The notes beneath the pieces were generated by a model. That model was given only the letters and a program-made list of their open reading frames with translations, did not search any database and had not been told where the DNA came from. A program made the position numbers and the translations under genes. Positions 12,311 to 64,000 of a DNA stretch of 64,000 bases are shown here, one piece after another. Every line of letters begins with the position of its first letter. The first letter of the stretch is position 1. Origin of the DNA: Prorocentrum cordatum (Eukaryota; Sar; Dinophyceae; Prorocentrales; Prorocentraceae); contig CAUYUJ010015693.1 in the NCBI GenBank assembly GCA_963575745.1, positions 581,932-645,931 of the forward strand. The letters are read 5' to 3'.

Positions 12311-12550
12311 GTAGGGGGGCTCTCCGTTCCACTTCGATCTCACCCCCTCACCTCCGATATATAGGTATCCCTCTTTCTCTATGTCTCTCTCTCTCTCTCT
12401 CTCTGCTTCGCTCTCTCTCTATCTCTCTCTTTCCCTCCCCTTGTATACACATACGCCGTTCTCATACATACATATATATACAGAGCAATACCACTCTGTC
12501 ATGCAGCATGGATCCTTGCACTAGTTGTTGCCACCTCTGGACCCATGCAG

Positions 12551-62982
<50,432 letters not shown>

Positions 62983-64000
62983 GTCCGGCCGGATCCAGAC
63001 GCCCCCCGCGCTGGTTCTCGCGCCACTTGCTTGGGCTCTTCGAGCCGCCTTCTCCATTCCGCACGAGGAGGAGGAGGAGGAGCTTTTGGAGTATGAGGGA
63101 GAGGGGAATGAGGAAGAGGAGGGCTGAGGAAGAGGGAGGAGAAGGAGGAAGAGGGAGGGACGGAGAAATGAGGTATGAGGAATGGACGGAGGTAGGGATA
63201 GAAGAACGGGAGGACGAGGGGAGAGGGAGGGAGATGAGAGAGCGATGGAAATGAGGAGACGAAAGGGAACGGGAGGACTGGAGATGAGTTCAAGTGAACG
63301 GAAGGAGGAGGGGTAGAGGACGAGGATGAGGAGAGCGCGTGAGGAGAAGCAGGTAGATGGATGGAGGGAGATGGAGGCAGACGGAGGGAGGAGGAAGTGG
63401 AGGCGGCGGACTAACGTTTGATCATGTGGTTCGTCATGTTCAATGTGTTGCGACGTGCACAAAGCCTCTCAGATTGACCGAGGACGTTCCCATTGATTGG
63501 CGCACTCGATTGGTAGGTTGTTGGGTTGGCTTTTATCATGTGGCACCAAAGCACCGGGGCACCAATGCATAGGACACCGAGTTGGAGCGGCCATAAAGCG
63601 CTGAACAGGAACGGCCGACAGCAATGGACAGAGCAAGCATAGGGCACCAGCCACAGAGCACCGAGCGGGAGTGGACAGAGAACCGATCAGGAACGGCCAA
63701 CTGCGACGCAGGGGCAGCCCCTCAGAAATCAAGCAAAGCGCACCCAGCGGAGTTTAGTTTTAAACGCACCTGGCCGATACCTTGCGGCTCCCCTGGGGGG
63801 GCTGCGAATTGAGCAGTTGCTGCCAGTTTCGTGGGCTCCCGCACCCAGTCGAGACCTCGCGGCTCCCTGGGTGGCCGCGATCTGCGCTACCGTCGCCGCT
63901 TTCGTGGGCTCCTGGGAGGCCCAGCGGAGGGGAGTTGTAAACGCACCCAGCAGAGACCTCGCGAGGGGGCTGCGATCTGCGCAATTGTCGCCATTTACGT
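62983..64000. other. start of the next intron; GA-rich tract and a short satellite
   Basis: 63066-63410 is GGA/GAG-rich. 63755-64000 holds three diverged units of about 80-90 bp with AAACGCACC, GAGACCTCGCGGCTCCC, GGCTGCGATCTGCGC and TTTCGTGGGCTCC. No exon recognised. Confidence 0.6.

Noticed and set aside
63420-63570. Search for the next kinase exon (catalytic loop) in the last kilobase
   Set aside because: The frame around VPIDWRTRLVGC has no H-x-D-x-K-P-x-N-like motif; the exon must lie outside the window.

Overview
This window is nuclear DNA of a dinoflagellate. The firmest sign is a relic of the dinoflagellate spliced leader at 14435-14456: it starts TCCGTAGCC, ends TTTTGGCTCAAG, and heads a processed pseudogene. 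The high GC, the very long introns with GC-AG as well as GT-AG borders, the abundant microsatellites and the one-directional coding agree with this.

Host gene. Eight very short exons on the + strand, from 12551 to 62982, join in frame into the N-terminal half of a PRP4-type (CMGC) protein kinase, a spliceosome-associated kinase family. They cover the glycine loop, the VAIK lysine, the helix-C glutamate and the hinge, up to the helix before the catalytic loop. The catalytic loop must lie beyond the right edge and the 5' exons were not found. The introns hold nearly everything else: a retroposed cDNA at 14.4-15.9 kb with a small TIR element inside it, long repeat arrays at 20.3-33.5 kb, and, in a 26.3-kb intron (36095-62408), a giant transposon.

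Giant transposon, 36471-60549 (24,079 bp). It has perfect 32-bp terminal inverted repeats, then arrays of CCCCTCTG-TGA-CAGAGGGG hairpins just inside both ends. All its genes are on the + strand: a W/G-rich protein (37037-38182), a small protein (39191-39490), a 911-aa protein with RS-like and proline-rich tail (40863-43598), a small protein (44238-44621), an 827-aa protein (45409-47892), a 318-aa protein (48872-49828) with a frameshifted duplicate (50740-51243), an OTU-like protease probably spliced onto a DDE transposase (52166-56839), an EEP-fold nuclease split by one in-frame TAG (57500-59569), and a W-rich 170-aa protein (59600-60112). About 55 copies of a second hairpin, [variable stem]CCGC-AGCA-GCGG[matching stem], lie in its coding and spacer DNA. 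They occur in all three reading frames and their stems vary in a compensated way. I saw none in the flanking host DNA. This hairpin-studded element is the main discovery candidate.

Left flank, 1-12.5 kb: a decayed LINE (1.2-3.3 kb), two MITEs (a TA-type at 6.25 kb and a TTAA-type at 7.43 kb), a possible terminal coding exon at 10.26-10.73 kb, and a composite minisatellite at 11.3-12.2 kb that recurs inverted near 32 kb. I saw no rRNA, tRNA or CRISPR. Coordinates were counted by eye and domain calls rest on recognised motifs, with no database search.
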